Shown piece by piece: positions 38,449-49,210 of a stretch of 62,000 bases of DNA; position 1 is the first letter of the stretch, and the number at the start of each line of letters is the position of its first letter. A program made the position numbers and the translations under genes. Source of the stretch: Bolinopsis microptera (Eukaryota; Ctenophora; Tentaculata; Lobata; Bolinopsidae); assembly GCF_026151205.1 (NCBI RefSeq), contig NC_087076.1, forward strand, positions 17,533,419 through 17,595,418, given 5' to 3'. The notes beneath the pieces were generated by a model. It saw only the letters and a program-made list of their open reading frames with translations, did not search any database and was not told the DNA's origin.

Positions 38449-40687
38449 ATGACGACGCCAGCTAACTCGAATATAGGCATCCATAACACGGAGAGGTGGT
38501 ATTTAACGAGGGAGCAAATCATCAACAGCCCTTCTTTCAAAACTGGTCTAATATCAACACCCAAAGAAACGAGTTATAGACAACATGGTGCTCTGCTTAT
38601 TCAAGAAATGGGACAAAAGTTGAAAGTGTGAGTCCCATTCACATCAGAGAATTAAGTGAGAAACAATCTTTTATCGTCAGTTTGTATGGTTCGGCTGTAC
38701 TTTCATGTGATCGAAAATTGGCTCACAACAACCCGAAGAGGGCACTGACATACACATCCACTTGGACTTGTCCCCGAAACTTTAACATAGCCTGTAGAAT
38801 TCACCGTCACTTATTAGTGTAACTTTGTTTTCCTAAATAGTTTTAAAGTTGTTTATAGTTGCTTAACTGCTCTACCCTCATCAGGAATCAACTATGTATC
38901 AACACTGCTATTGTTTACATGCACAGATTCTTTACCTGTCATTCCTTCACAGTATTCCACCGGAATGTAAGTTTGTTACAAAATTGTTAAATGTATATTT
39001 ATTTGACCAACATGTTCTTGTGCAAGGTTGGAAGGTTCGCTGTCGCCAGTCGTCATTTACACCAAAATTTGGGGTTTTTCCACCATGATTTTCCCGCCAT
39101 TTTCCCCGAAAATTCCGAACAATATGCAGATCCCTAGAAATCAATCTTATAAATGGCGATAACGCACCCTCAAAGCTGCCAACGATGTTCATGGTCCACT
39201 CTGGAATAGATTATGTTTCAGTCAAATCCGTGCTTTCTTAAACGTGGCCCATGGCGGCGAGGCGGTGCCAATGAGTGTTGAATAGTCAACTAACTTGCTG
39301 AATTTACCGATTAAAGCAGCAGTGCAACTGTGACTTCCTGCTCTATTATTACTTCCGTATATCTACTGGATTCCTAGCCTCTACTTGTCAGTATCCTAGG
39401 TTCACAGGACTACATCGTGGTATTTAATAATTTTCATAACTTTTCACTAACTTTTCATAAAAATATGATAACCAAAATCTTTTCAGAAAATAGCCAGAGC
39501 ATGCATATTTCTGTCAGCGAAAGTGGAAGAGCAGCCCCGAAGATTAGAACACGTAATCAACACAGCTCATTTTATTTTAAACAACGGAACTCCCGCGAAT
39601 CCCAAAGTTTATTCACCTCTCGACCCCCACAGCGAGGTTTGTTGGAATATTTGTGATCTTAAGAATATCTTGGTAATATTTAGGATAATGTTAGGCTCAT
39701 GCTCAGGTAAAGGGTTTGATTGTGGTGTAAATTAAGGTTTGGTTTCATACAGGGAGAGTCAGGTCTAATGTCCTGTATAATCCTGTTTCGATGGAGCGTG
39801 AAACTGTTTGGATAAGCTTAAACAAACAATGTATTATTTCCCTCCTAATTCAACGAATCACTGCCTTATCTAACGACTTACAATTAGATTAAAAATCTCT
39901 CTGTAACATTTTATTTCATTTCATTTCACCTGTACTTACTGCTGCCAAGTCACAATCTATTACATTTCAGTATGGCCAATAAATATCGTCCAAGTATTAG
40001 TACATGAGTTTTAAACTAATTACAACATTACAAATCTAAATTACATTTATTGAGGATGTTACAGAAAGGATATATTTAATGTAGTCCGAGGAGTCCTAAC
40101 TCTCCTCGCGTCCTAAGACGGCGTTTCTCTTGTCTCATATATTGTAAATTATTATAATATGGACTGGAATTTTAAACATTAATGCATCCAATTTCGTTTT
40201 AAATTCGGTTCAATTTGATGTTTACAAATCACATACTTAAAAAAATAATACTTTAATGAGTTCAATCTTATTTTACAATCTACTGAAAATCTTTTCTTCT
40301 GACGTGTGTTAAATGTAAATTTCCCTTTACTCCCACAATCATACATGCTTCAGATATGTGTCTCTATTTTACTCACGACACCGGCGCTGTTGCCACTAAC
40401 ATTACTAGAACTTACTTATTCACAATTAATTTATCATCTTGATTTTCCTGCGCAGCTGGCTCATACCCTGATTGGGGATTGGTTATCAAGACAAAGTTGT
40501 CTTAATTATTATTCTCATTTATCCCATAATTTATTTTTTAATATGTACACAGTGCTGGAAATTTAATTCATATTGAATAAATAATATGTCAAATGCTTAA
40601 TTATATTCTAATATACTTATGCTCAGGAATATAAGAAAGAAGTCGAAGAGCTGATCAGAAATGAAACCATCATTCTGCAAACTCTTG
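38449..40687 (+). CDS. CCNT1: Cyclin T (P-TEFb regulatory subunit), exons 1-4, N-terminal part
   Basis: Four exons with matching phases were built by hand: 38449-38627 (from ATG), 38885-38966, 39487-39636 and 40627-40687, each bounded by consensus sites (donors GTGAGT, GTAAGT, GTTTGT, GTGAGT; acceptors CATCAG, TTTTCAG, GCTCAG). The joined 157 residues follow the first cyclin fold of cyclin T closely: RWYLTREQIINSPS, SYRQHGALLIQEMGQKLKV, INTAIVYMHRFF, KIARACIFLSAKVEEQPRRL, EHVINTAHFIL and ETIILQTLG. Cyclin T pairs with CDK9 to phosphorylate the RNA polymerase II C-terminal domain and pause factors in the nucleus, releasing paused transcription. The closest relative, cyclin K, lacks the AKVEEQP..LEH version, so T is preferred; T1 versus T2 cannot be told, and invertebrates usually have one. 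The last exon ends in phase 1, expecting a downstream exon starting with the second cyclin fold, which was not found in this window. Confidence 0.9.
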
Positions 40688-41762
40688 GTGAGTCCTTTCT
40701 ACTTTTCTTAACATTTATTTTAGTAAAGATGGGATTATGGTTTATGGTTTATTCTAGGGCTAGTTGTGGAAGAGGGAGGAGGTTGCTCTTCTTGAAACTC
40801 GATTTTTCTGAGATGAGCGAAGGCTTCCAGGAACTCCGGTCAAGTGGATTTCATCTTTCTTTTCGTTGACCTGGATCGATCGATATACTTTTTAAACATT
40901 TATTTTAGTTCAGATGGGATTATGATCACATTATTCTAGTTTTTCTGTTACTAATCTAGTCTTTCTCTATTCTAGTTCTCTTCCAACTTCCTGTTAAATT
41001 ATGCGACCCAATATATCATGTTAGCAATACATTAAGCTAGGTAGGTCAATGTAATTCTGTGGTTGCGTTATTCTGATCTTCCTATGATTTTCCTGCAATT
41101 CAGTCCATTTTAATCCTGAGGCTGTTTTCTTCTCTCAAATCTCCACGATCCACTCCAGAATTTCAGATTTGTGGCCAATATTAAATAGTTAAACATCCAA
41201 TCCAATAATTGTAGTATTATCTGAAATCATTTAAATATATATTCCCGGTGCAGTCAGTAGAGAAATTTCCCCAATCACGTTGCTGAGATTGGAGACATAC
41301 TTTCGTCTGTGTGCCTGTCTCATAGATAAAATAGTCCTCTGAACCAACACAACTTTCGTGGTGGTTGCGCTGTTCAGTGTTCAATTATCAAGCCGTACAT
41401 TTCATTGGCTTTGATATTGATCTCTTCCGTACTCGGAATAGTTTTACTTTAAGCTACTTTAAATGCTTTCTGTAATATCTGATGTACCCAAATGATACTC
41501 CAAGTTATGTAAACTCATTAGCAATTATATTAAAGAATCTTATACTCACACACACTCACACACACGTTACATGATTCAATGAAACATATATTTTTGAAAT
41601 AAATCAATTACGCAACACTTCTGTGTTCCTGTTTTATAAATTTTTTTTGATACCGCTCCCAACGGTCAAACCCTTTATGGGTTTAAAAGATAAACTGAAA
41701 TACAATACATAGCATGCAAATGAACAATAAATCCAATCATCTTCAAAACGTGTTAATTGAAA

Positions 41763-42207
41763 CTATATAGTCGAAGCATAGCTTTCCATCTTTTTCAAGG
41801 CTAGTAGTTCTGCGAGCCACTTCACGAACCTCTGACATTCCTCACCCATTCCTCCGTTTGTTCCTATGATTAGTGGGGTGAAGGTACCATGCTCAACTTC
41901 CATCACACGCTCGTTGTATTCCCTCTTCTTATTTTCTTCGTGCTTTTTGAAGATGGAAGCCGTTGATTTGTGTGCTTGGCTCTTTGCATTCACATGGGTC
42001 ACCCTGACATCGAAATAGGCGTCCTGACCTTCCCTCCAGAAATTGCGGGCTCTGATATCCAGGCGCTTGTGCTGTATTAGCGGTGCGGTGTTGGAATATC
42101 TCCTGTTTTATAAATACAAATGTTTCTGAACCAGCTCCCACGATTCTTGTCATAACCTTCAGCGAATGCGAGTTTTCTGCTACTCTCTCAACTCTGCCAT
42201 GCAACAA
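41763..42207 (-). pseudogene. Broken C-terminal nuclease-like domain of a retrotransposon-type repeat
   Basis: On the minus strand, reading through one frame change near 42000-42120, the order is HKRLDIRARNFWREGQDAYF, then FDVRVTHVNAKSQAHKS, then EENKKREYNERVMEVEHGTF followed by TPLIIGTNGGMGEECQRFVK. The series 'RLD..AR.FW..GQ.A.FDVRV ... YN.RV..VEHG.FTPL...GG.G.E' is a widespread repeat-encoded module in cnidarian, mollusc and other invertebrate genomes, next to reverse transcriptases; its Asp and 'D.RV' residues are compatible with a PD-(D/E)XK-type fold, which is inference. The ATG-started frames at 42002 and 42207 are fragments of one ancestral frame. No reverse transcriptase is left here. 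Confidence 0.65.
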
Positions 42208-44105
42208 CTCTTCTGCATTCCCAGGCTTGGGTTGTAAGTAATTGAATTCCGTTTGTCCTGTGCTGCTTGAAAATCTCCAGATGTCTTCGGCTCATTCCAT
42301 AATTTTTGGGTATGGCAATTTTCAATCCTCCGTACTATTACCCTGCTTCATAATCATACAGAAATTCGTTTTACAGAAATTCTGTTTTAAATACTGATCA
42401 TTAGCTGTGTTACGCTAGGATTTCTGGACGTGTAAAGGGTTGGGTGAGGTAAGGGTAGTTCTGACCCAAAGAGAGACTTAAATGCCAGGGACTTCAGAGT
42501 ATGGAACAGTGTTGGAAGCTGTAAGTTCACGGATGATGTGCCATGATCTGAGTCACAAGTATAGTCGTATTCGTCCCACCTTCCCCAGAGGCTATTGACA
42601 CAATCTGAATTGTTCGTAACACAAGTATACAGCTTCCAAAACAGCTTCTGTTCCGTTTCATCTACTATCCCATTTGACCCATCGTTCTTCTATATCTGAA
42701 ACAAGTTATAGCACTTTGTTACTGGTAAATCGGACCAAAAAATAACGGAAATAAGGTTTTTAATAAGTAAATATGATGACGTTTCTCATAATCGTATTAT
42801 ATTGTTTTATATTTAAATATTGATAAGTTATATTTGTTTTTTTAGTCCAGATTCTGAGACCAAACTTGGAAGACCTGGTGATAGGTTTTAGGTTTCCAAA
42901 TTTAGTTATCAAGGTCACCGAATACGTGGATGAAAGAGTACCTTGAGCATTGTGAAATGTAATGGCGTATCCAATTCCATTGCAAACTATTCTCGTACTT
43001 TCCCTCCTTCGGGAATTACTTACTCTGAATATAATTTTATGACTTAACTGTCGCTTTCTAGTTATTTTATATTTATTGAACCTACTCTGTGTAAATTCAC
43101 TCCGAGGAAGCGTGAACAATACCATTTTGTCAATGTTCTGAAATCGATGGTCTAACTTCTGAACCCACAAACTTTTACAGCTGTAGCAGCAGACCAATCT
43201 AGTGTTTTTACAGTACATGATTTTGTCCCGGTTTTGCCACAAATAGTACAGTATAATCGATTTTTATTAATAATATGGATTAATAGGAATGGATTAATCT
43301 AGTAGAAACTTTGGGATATGGAGCAAGCCGGGAGGTGAAGTATGATAACACCATCAATTTGCTTTTATATCATCATATGATTACATTAAAGTGTTTTTAA
43401 ATATTGTAATTGTATAGTGTGGATACGATGACTTACGATTTATATGAGCAACACTGTCATATATTAGGACGCAATAAAACTATAAATGTGTTCCACGTTC
43501 TTATCGGAACTATGTGGCCGGTCTGGTAGAGTCAGCGTCTGAGATTTGCTTATCAGAATTGGAAATAATTAATATTTTTTTCCACCTAATATTTAGTATC
43601 AAAGTAAGTACGAAATTTAAAATAAAATTAATTCCTCCTTACTTGTCAGGATAAAAGTTATCTCTTGAACTACTTCATTAGTGGCTTCATTCCTGAAATC
43701 CTGAACAAAATCTCCGTCTAATTCAAGTTCTCCCATATCGATTTGTGCAAATAGAATGACTATACGGTCAAACTACATTGCACAGCTCCTTCGTGCCCAT
43801 CCTCTCTTTGTGAGAGCAAGAACTTAGTTCTGCTTTTCTACTACTGACGTATTCAAATAGGCTGCTAGATTAGTACATTTAACAGACCTTAAGTAAGTGT
43901 CGACTAAAGTTTGATTGGACTCATGGAAGATGTCAAACAAGTAACAACATTAGAGGTGGCCCAGGGGTGGCATCCAAGTCCATCCACTCCCCATCCCCCT
44001 CGGGTACAAATGTCAGCGAGGCACTCTAGCTCCACTCTTATATCTCTTATTACGCATTCCGCTCTGCGTAGTTTCCCTCTTAAGTATTCAGACTCCTTGA
44101 AATCG
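42208..44105. other. No confident gene
   Basis: A 160-codon frame on the minus strand (42760-43242) has Arg/Lys/Thr-rich composition, no recognised domain and no good splice context; it is treated as unproven. Otherwise AT-rich unique DNA, probably the 3' flank of the minus-strand gene ending at 44106. Confidence 0.4.
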
Positions 44106-44947
44106 TCAAAGTATGCTTGGCCTAGTGAGGTTATAGCTTTGAGGAGATCCTTCGGGCTGGACATACTGAACTGTAAGGAAAGTAGAGGGGTTAAAATATA
44201 TAAAATACAAAAATAATGACACCCAAACGTGCAAAGAAAGGCATAATGCAATCTCAAATTATAAAATACACGGTAGTCAAATGAGATACTAAAATGCAAG
44301 GAAAACTTAATTAATATAGAGCAACAGAAGATAAAAGAATCCTAGAAAGTTGTCTCCATGTTCCTCAATACAAGGTGACAAGGCTGTCCAGAGCCTATAT
44401 CTGAAAATGATTCAAATTTACATTTAAGGAAATCTTACCAAACAAAGTCTTCATGCGACTGCTGTTGCACCAGCTTGGGATATCTTGTACCACTTCAAAT
44501 TGTGCTATCAATGGTGAAGTGTCTATCTATGTTGTAGAACTGTGTACTCATTGTAAGTGTTGGCTGAACATTGTACACTGTAAATCTTCACCAAAGTGGG
44601 AGTGAAGAGTGAATTTACCTTTATATTCTTATAGAAGCGCTTGATAGAAGTGAAATGTAAAAAATATAGACAATATGTTTATTGTTTATACATAATAGAA
44701 ATGATATGTGAAATTTAATGAGGTTTCATAAATATACGACACGTTAGCATAGTTGCTGCAAAGCGGAGCTACTTGTTATTCTTAATTAATACTTACACCT
44801 GATCCCAGTGAGCTGGAAGCTGACCTTGTTTCTGTCTGTAATTTCTCTAGTATGTAGCCGCAAAAATCCGCTCCTTTGGGATGTGGACTTATATACGAGT
44901 AACCCATCCCAGAGTATTCGAACCCTTCATTTATCAGCCACTCTTGT
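44106..44947 (-). CDS. Unidentified minus-strand gene: last three coding exons
   Basis: Three exons fit together in phase: 44947-44799 (acceptor ATTCCAG, donor GTGTAAG), 44522-44439 (acceptor TAGATAG, donor GTAAGA) and 44170-44106 (acceptor CTTACAG, stop TGA). They encode QEWLINEGFEYSGMGYSYIS and then PHPKGADFCGYILEKLQTET; DTSPLIAQFEVVQDIPSWCN and then SSRMKTLF; and VQYVQPEGSPQSYNLTRPSI plus a final Leu. Codon use, splice consensus and phase agreement make a real gene likely, but I do not recognise the family. A longer overlapping frame in the last exon (from an ATG at about 44164) is phase-inconsistent with the upstream exons. The upstream exons must lie to the right, across an intron that carries the LINE at 45083-48936; candidates are listed separately. 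Confidence 0.65.
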
Positions 44948-45016
44948 CTGGAATATTACATTGTAATGATGAAAAATGTCTTTACCTCGAAAATCATCTT
45001 TTTATCTTGAAGCTGC

Positions 45017-45118
45017 AATAAAAAAGAACAAGTTGTTCCATTGTGTGTCGGAAATTTAAAAATAAAATTGTATACTATTACTTATTAAAAATAAAAAAGA
45101 ACAAGTTGTTCCATTGTG
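45017..45118. repeat. 29-bp direct duplication flanking the left target-site copy
   Basis: The 29-bp segment at 45017-45045 (aataaaaaagaacaagttgt and onward) recurs exactly at 45090-45118. The first copy lies outside the LINE's left target-site duplication and the second lies at the LINE's 3' terminus. Confidence 0.9.
45046..45082. repeat. Target-site duplication, left copy (37 bp)
   Basis: tgtcg(g)aaatttaaaaata through tatactattact, repeated at 48937-48973 with one mismatch. It delimits the 3' end of the minus-strand LINE. Confidence 0.9.
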
Positions 45119-45474
45119 ATTGGGGGACTGGTCCGTAGTACCAGCCAATGTTTACTCAAAAGTAATATATAATTGAAATAAGTTAAATATTAATCCCCGA
45201 GGGGCACGCAGATTATAATTGTGATGTTATCTATTAAAACTATTCGATTAAAATTTTATTTGTCGAGTCGACTGGCCCTGATCTGCAAACATATTTGATA
45301 TTGGTAACTTTATGATGCTGCCTCACCGCAATTAGGTGTGTTATCAGTGTAGATATGCGCTATGTGGCAGTGAAATAAGGAATGTGCTGTTAGAATGGCA
45401 GGTGGTTTGAAATGTTGTCCTGATTCAGATTGTTTAATTTGAGCTGTATGAGTTTGGTTTTGAGTGATTATTGA

Positions 45475-47859
45475 CTATGTTCTTTGTGATTTACGTAATC
45501 CAGGTAGGTTGTGGAGTAAAAATGGTGGCCATTCGTCGTTGCAGCCAGCACTTTGCAAGTCTAGTAGTACTTTTTTTGACGAATTCTTATATATGTTGAT
45601 AGAAAATATACTGGATGGGCATGTAATGCGAGTGTTATGCTCTGAAATAGCGAGCATTGGGCCTTTATAAAAGATGCTAGATCTCAGGTCAGTCTGTGAG
45701 TAAATTGATAACCAGTCTAAGTTTTGTTCGTGTGTCGTTCCTTGTTTGGGTGTGTTAGGAGGGAAAAGTTCTGAAATCGATTTAGGTAACAAACTAGACA
45801 TATTTCGAACTTTGTGCAGTAAAATGAGTGCGTTTTTAACGATAACCCCTTGAACGGTTAAGACCTCGTGTTCTTTAAATGCTAGTTTTGTGTGCTCTGG
45901 CAGTTTTCCGTCCTTGTAGTAGTAGTTCACATTTCCGGCCATAACTGCCCTCATACCTTGTTTTTGTTTAGCAAAAAGAGATTCTATAAGAGATTTTGAA
46001 GCAAATCCCCAGACAAGTGAGCAGAAGTTTAAATGGGACTGAACAAAACTTTGGAAAATCTGTAAACGGGCCTTCATTGGCAATTTATGTTTTATCCTGT
46101 ACATCACCCCAATAAATCTTGACATCTTGCTCCTCAGTGCTTTTATGTGGCTACTCCAGTTAAGCTTTTCATCTACAATTACACCAAGAAACCGGGCTTC
46201 AGTTTTACGTTCTAATACTGTATTTTCTATTTGTACTTTAATCAATGATGGTTCTATGCGCTTTTTCGAGAAAATCATATAACACGTCTTTTTTAGATTT
46301 AGTGCTAATCCGTTGCTATTAACCCACCGTGATAATGTTTCCGTTAGTTGGTTGACCCTTAGCATTAGTTCTTGGACATTGGAACCGTTAATAATGATAT
46401 TTGCATCGTCTGCATAAAGTATGAATTTTACCATCATGTTAGAAATACCGGGAAGATCGTTGATGTATATGACGAAAAGTAAGGGACCTAGTATGCTCCC
46501 TTGTGGAACACCATGCACAATAGGCTTGTGGGACGAATGTGAATTGTTTATTGCTACATATTGGCTTCTATCACTTAGGTATGACTCAAACCACTTTAGA
46601 GCTATTCCCCGGATGCCGTAGTGCTGTAATTTATTTAGCAGTGTAGCATGATCCAGGACGTCAAACGCTTTACTGTAATCTAATAATAGCAGTAGTGAAA
46701 TTTGGTTTTTGCTAAGAGAGTGTAAAATTGTACTTTGTGCAATAAGAAGAGCATGTTCACAGGACCTTCCTGGACGGAACCCATACTGATTTTCGAATAA
46801 AGAACTATTTTTGTTGAGAAATTCTAAGACACGTCGGTGCATCAGTTTTTCGTAGATTTTTGAGAAGGAACCTAAGAGAGAGATGGGTCTATAATTTTCA
46901 ACGTCAAGTTTAGAGCCTCCTTTATGGATGGGAGTTACTTTGGCAATTTTAAGGGCCTGTGGAAATATGCCTGTACTTAAGGATTCGTTGATAACTTTTG
47001 CTAATATAGCAAGGAAACTATCGCTGGAACTGGCTACTTTTAGTGGTTCAATTTTTGTGTCAAGGGTCGCTTTGTTCTTCAAACCAATAATAATTCTTTG
47101 AATTTCGATCGTTTCAGCAGGCTGGAGATAGATTGATTGAGAACAGGATGTGGGCAGATATTCCTGGAACCCCCCAGGGTCAAAGGTCTGACGGGCACTT
47201 ATCTGAGTTTTGATGTTCGTAGCAATGTTCGAGAAATAGTCATTAAACCTTTCAGCCACGGTATCTTCAGAACTCAAAATCGACCCGTCCGAACCTTTAA
47301 GTCTTAACTGCTCTGTTTTCCTGCTTCTACCAAGTAAACCGTTGATTATTTGCCATTGTTTTTTGGAGCAGTCCTGGTATTTTTCGAATTGTTTTTTATA
47401 GTATCGTTGTTTGGCAATGTTGACATGTTTTTTACAGAAAAGTTTTAGCTTTTTATAGGCCTCTATATTATTCATTGTAGGTTCAAGTACTTTACTATGA
47501 TAACTTTCTTGTTTCCGCGCACATGCTTCTTCAAGCCAGGGTAATATCCAGGGTTTAGTATTAGAACGCTCATGTTCACGGCGAATATGATTGATTTTTA
47601 GTGGATAGGCAGTGTTATAGTGCTTGGTGTATATATCTGCAAGTTTTCCGTATTGCAGACTAGCGTCGTCTGTACTTAATATCTCGTCCCACGTTTCCCC
47701 ATCGATGAGTTCCCTAAAAGCAGCATTGTTGGCTTCATTTATGACACGTGTTTCATAACTAAGTTTAGGTTGTGTGTTAGTGGGCAGCCTGAGATGTTGT
47801 TGCGAAGAGTTACTTAGTTTAAAAGTGGTAACGATAGCAAGATGATCCGATAAATCCAC
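45475..47859 (-). CDS. LINE reverse transcriptase
   Basis: 794 codons. It begins within the end of the endonuclease domain (SDHLAIVTTF, the catalytic His block) and continues into a linker rich in Lys, then the reverse transcriptase: AKVTPIHKGGSKLDVENYRP and PISLLGSFSKIYEKLMHRRV (fingers), LLLLLDYSKAFDVLDHATLL (motif A), VHGVPQGSILGPLLFVIYIN (motif B), FILYADDANIII with the catalytic YADD at about residues 481-484 (motif C), and RFLGVIVDEKLNWSSHIKAL (thumb). A typical 'QSHLNFCSLVWGF' block follows, then about 200 residues to the stop. It copies its own mRNA by target-primed reverse transcription. All catalytic residues are present, so the enzyme part looks functional; the true start is upstream in the endonuclease frame, not at the local ATG. 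Confidence 0.95.
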   Translation of the reverse strand: MDLSDHLAIVTTFKLSNSSQQHLRLPTNTQPKLSYETRVINEANNAAFRELIDGETWDEILSTDDASLQYGKLADIYTKHYNTAYPLKINHIRREHERSNTKPWILPWLEEACARKQESYHSKVLEPTMNNIEAYKKLKLFCKKHVNIAKQRYYKKQFEKYQDCSKKQWQIINGLLGRSRKTEQLRLKGSDGSILSSEDTVAERFNDYFSNIATNIKTQISARQTFDPGGFQEYLPTSCSQSIYLQPAETIEIQRIIIGLKNKATLDTKIEPLKVASSSDSFLAILAKVINESLSTGIFPQALKIAKVTPIHKGGSKLDVENYRPISLLGSFSKIYEKLMHRRVLEFLNKNSSLFENQYGFRPGRSCEHALLIAQSTILHSLSKNQISLLLLLDYSKAFDVLDHATLLNKLQHYGIRGIALKWFESYLSDRSQYVAINNSHSSHKPIVHGVPQGSILGPLLFVIYINDLPGISNMMVKFILYADDANIIINGSNVQELMLRVNQLTETLSRWVNSNGLALNLKKTCYMIFSKKRIEPSLIKVQIENTVLERKTEARFLGVIVDEKLNWSSHIKALRSKMSRFIGVMYRIKHKLPMKARLQIFQSFVQSHLNFCSLVWGFASKSLIESLFAKQKQGMRAVMAGNVNYYYKDGKLPEHTKLAFKEHEVLTVQGVIVKNALILLHKVRNMSSLLPKSISELFPPNTPKQGTTHEQNLDWLSIYSQTDLRSSIFYKGPMLAISEHNTRITCPSSIFSINIYKNSSKKVLLDLQSAGCNDEWPPFLLHNLPGLRKSQRT

Positions 47860-47926
47860 CGTTACAACGTTACTGCTTACTGTGTTATTTATATTATTTG
47901 TGTAGACATGATCAATTAAGGTAGCA

Positions 47927-48865
47927 CTATGATCGGTGACTCGTGTCGGCCTTGAAACCGTCTGAACAAATCCATACTTGGCAAGGATCTATGAGGTTCT
48001 GTCCAGAAATATCAGTTTTGAATTTTATAAGATCAATGTTCGCGTCCCCAAAAAACATGATATGCTTGCGAGAATGTCTGTCAAGACCTCGTAGCACCTT
48101 TTCCAAATAATTTAAGAAGTTCTGAGTACCTTTAGATGGGGACCTGTAAAAGTTTATCAATACTTTTGTTTGGTTTGTGCCTTTGCAATTATGCACCTTA
48201 ACTAATTGAAATTCAGCGCATGTGTCTTCAGGATCTGTGGTTGCCTCAAGATTTTCTATATTTTCGGGATAACAAACCCTCTTATTAATGTAAATTACAA
48301 GGCCACCACCTTTTCCTGATTTGCGAAATGGTTCCTGAACAATAGGCTCGTGAAACCCTTCGATTTTAATGTCAGAGATTCCGTTTGGTAATTTATCTAA
48401 CTTCAAATTGGTTTCGTTAAGACACAAAACGTCATACTTAGTATAACTGTCGATTTCTTCACGGAAGTATGTGATGTTCTTTACTAATGATCGCACATTA
48501 AGAGAAAACACTTTCAGTTCATCACGGGAGGAACTTTTAATGTTCGATGGCTGCTGATACTTACAATTGGTTAATATATCGCTGATTTCGTTCCAGTATT
48601 GGTAACTTTCATCGTTATCCTGATCTAAAGCGTTACCGATCAAATCTAAACCATGTGAGCGGTCGTATGGATTGAAAAGAGCAGTGATTCGGCTGCTACA
48701 GTTCATAAAAAGATCATAAGATGTCACATAATAACCTGGGATTAACGACTCACAGCACTTTATGCAGCCTAAATTATCTCTAAAACACTTTTTATGAATG
48801 TACTCATCGCACCATGGACAAAACCTAATGTTTAATCTAGAATAACAAAACCCGTTACAGGCCAT
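47927..48865 (-). CDS. LINE N-terminus: Cys/His-rich finger plus APE endonuclease (frameshifted at its end)
   Basis: 312 codons from ATG. Residues 1-45 hold a PHD-like Cys/His array (C..R, CPWCDEYIHKKCF, CIKCCES). From about residue 115 an apurinic-endonuclease-type domain follows: KVFSLNVRSLVKNITYF, YDVLCLNETNLK (catalytic Glu), GKGGGLVIYINK, LINFYRSPSKGT and IMFFGDANIDLI (Asp/Asn). The frame then ends in unrelated residues after NLIDP because of a one-base shift near 47985-47995; in the alternative frame it continues LAKYGFVQTVSRPTRVTDHS into the reverse-transcriptase frame. The endonuclease nicks target DNA to start integration. Confidence 0.93.
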   Translation of the reverse strand: MACNGFCYSRLNIRFCPWCDEYIHKKCFRDNLGCIKCCESLIPGYYVTSYDLFMNCSSRITALFNPYDRSHGLDLIGNALDQDNDESYQYWNEISDILTNCKYQQPSNIKSSSRDELKVFSLNVRSLVKNITYFREEIDSYTKYDVLCLNETNLKLDKLPNGISDIKIEGFHEPIVQEPFRKSGKGGGLVIYINKRVCYPENIENLEATTDPEDTCAEFQLVKVHNCKGTNQTKVLINFYRSPSKGTQNFLNYLEKVLRGLDRHSRKHIMFFGDANIDLIKFKTDISGQNLIDPCQVWICSDGFKADTSHRS

Positions 48866-48936
48866 GCACTTTGTTTTAAAATTAGTCTTGTTAACACTAC
48901 TTTTTTTATTCGTTGTTGTAAATTTTTTTTATTGTA

Positions 48937-48973
48937 TGTCGAAAATTTAAAAATAAAATTGTATACTATTACT
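48937..48973. repeat. Target-site duplication, right copy (37 bp)
   Basis: tgtcg(a)aaatttaaaaata through tatactattact; partner of 45046-45082. It marks the 5' end of the minus-strand LINE. Confidence 0.9.
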
Positions 48974-48979
48974 AATTAC

Positions 48980-49019
48980 CTGACTGCTCGCTGATGTCAG
49001 CCAAAATCTTCTCTGACGG
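48980..49019 (-). CDS. Possible internal exon of the unidentified minus-strand gene
   Basis: Minus strand: KKSSPSEKILADISEQS ends at a donor-like GTAATT at 48979. The acceptor (TTAAAAG) is weak and the exon's end phase does not join directly to the exon at 44947, so a further exon or a different boundary is needed. Weak candidate. Confidence 0.25.
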
Positions 49020-49092
49020 TGAGCTCTTCTTTTAACTTTCCTTGTCCTCCTTGATGGCCGACGGACTGAGACGCAACCTTCGCAGCTGCTAG

Positions 49093-49210
49093 ATCCATAA
49101 TCTTTCACTATAATATAGATGTCTATTAAAATTTGATTTGTTTATTGCTAAAGTTAAATAAATAACTGATTGCTAAATTATAAATAACTGATTGCTGAAT
49201 AGAAAAATAA
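49093..49210. repeat. Duplicated segment (with 49797-49885)
   Basis: atctttcactataat(a/t)tag followed by tctattaaaat occurs here and again at 49800-49836. Downstream, a 21-bp unit with taaataactgattgct occurs twice at about 49158-49200 and a diverged copy (ataaacaactgattact) at about 49859-49876. Confidence 0.7.

Larger units (their letters stand above)
45083..48936 (-). mobile_element. Full-length LINE (CR1/Jockey superfamily), about 3.85 kb, nearly intact
   Basis: The element is bounded by a 37-bp target-site duplication (45046-45082 and 48937-48973). From its 5' end (right): about 70 bp leader, a Cys/His-rich N-terminus and an APE-type endonuclease, then a reverse transcriptase and a long C-terminal tail, then a 3' UTR of about 390 bp. 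Only one frameshift, near 47985-47995, separates the endonuclease frame from the reverse-transcriptase frame; otherwise a single frame of about 1,130 codons would be open. It has the same orientation as the unidentified gene ending at 44106 and probably sits in one of its introns. Confidence 0.92.

Noticed and set aside
40306-40566. 86-codon plus-strand frame in the cyclin T intron
   Set aside because: Lies inside an intron bounded by well supported exons; hydrophobic chance frame.
42760-43242. 160-codon minus-strand frame
   Set aside because: No recognised domain, no splice context, unremarkable composition; treated as chance.
43911-44299. 131-codon minus-strand frame as an independent gene
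   Set aside because: The segment is better explained as the last exon of the minus-strand gene in another frame, which agrees in phase with two upstream exons.
44986-45012. 27-nt microexon between GCAG and GTAAAG on the minus strand
   Set aside because: The splice signals look good, but the intron to the next exon would be only about 38 nt and the phases do not agree.
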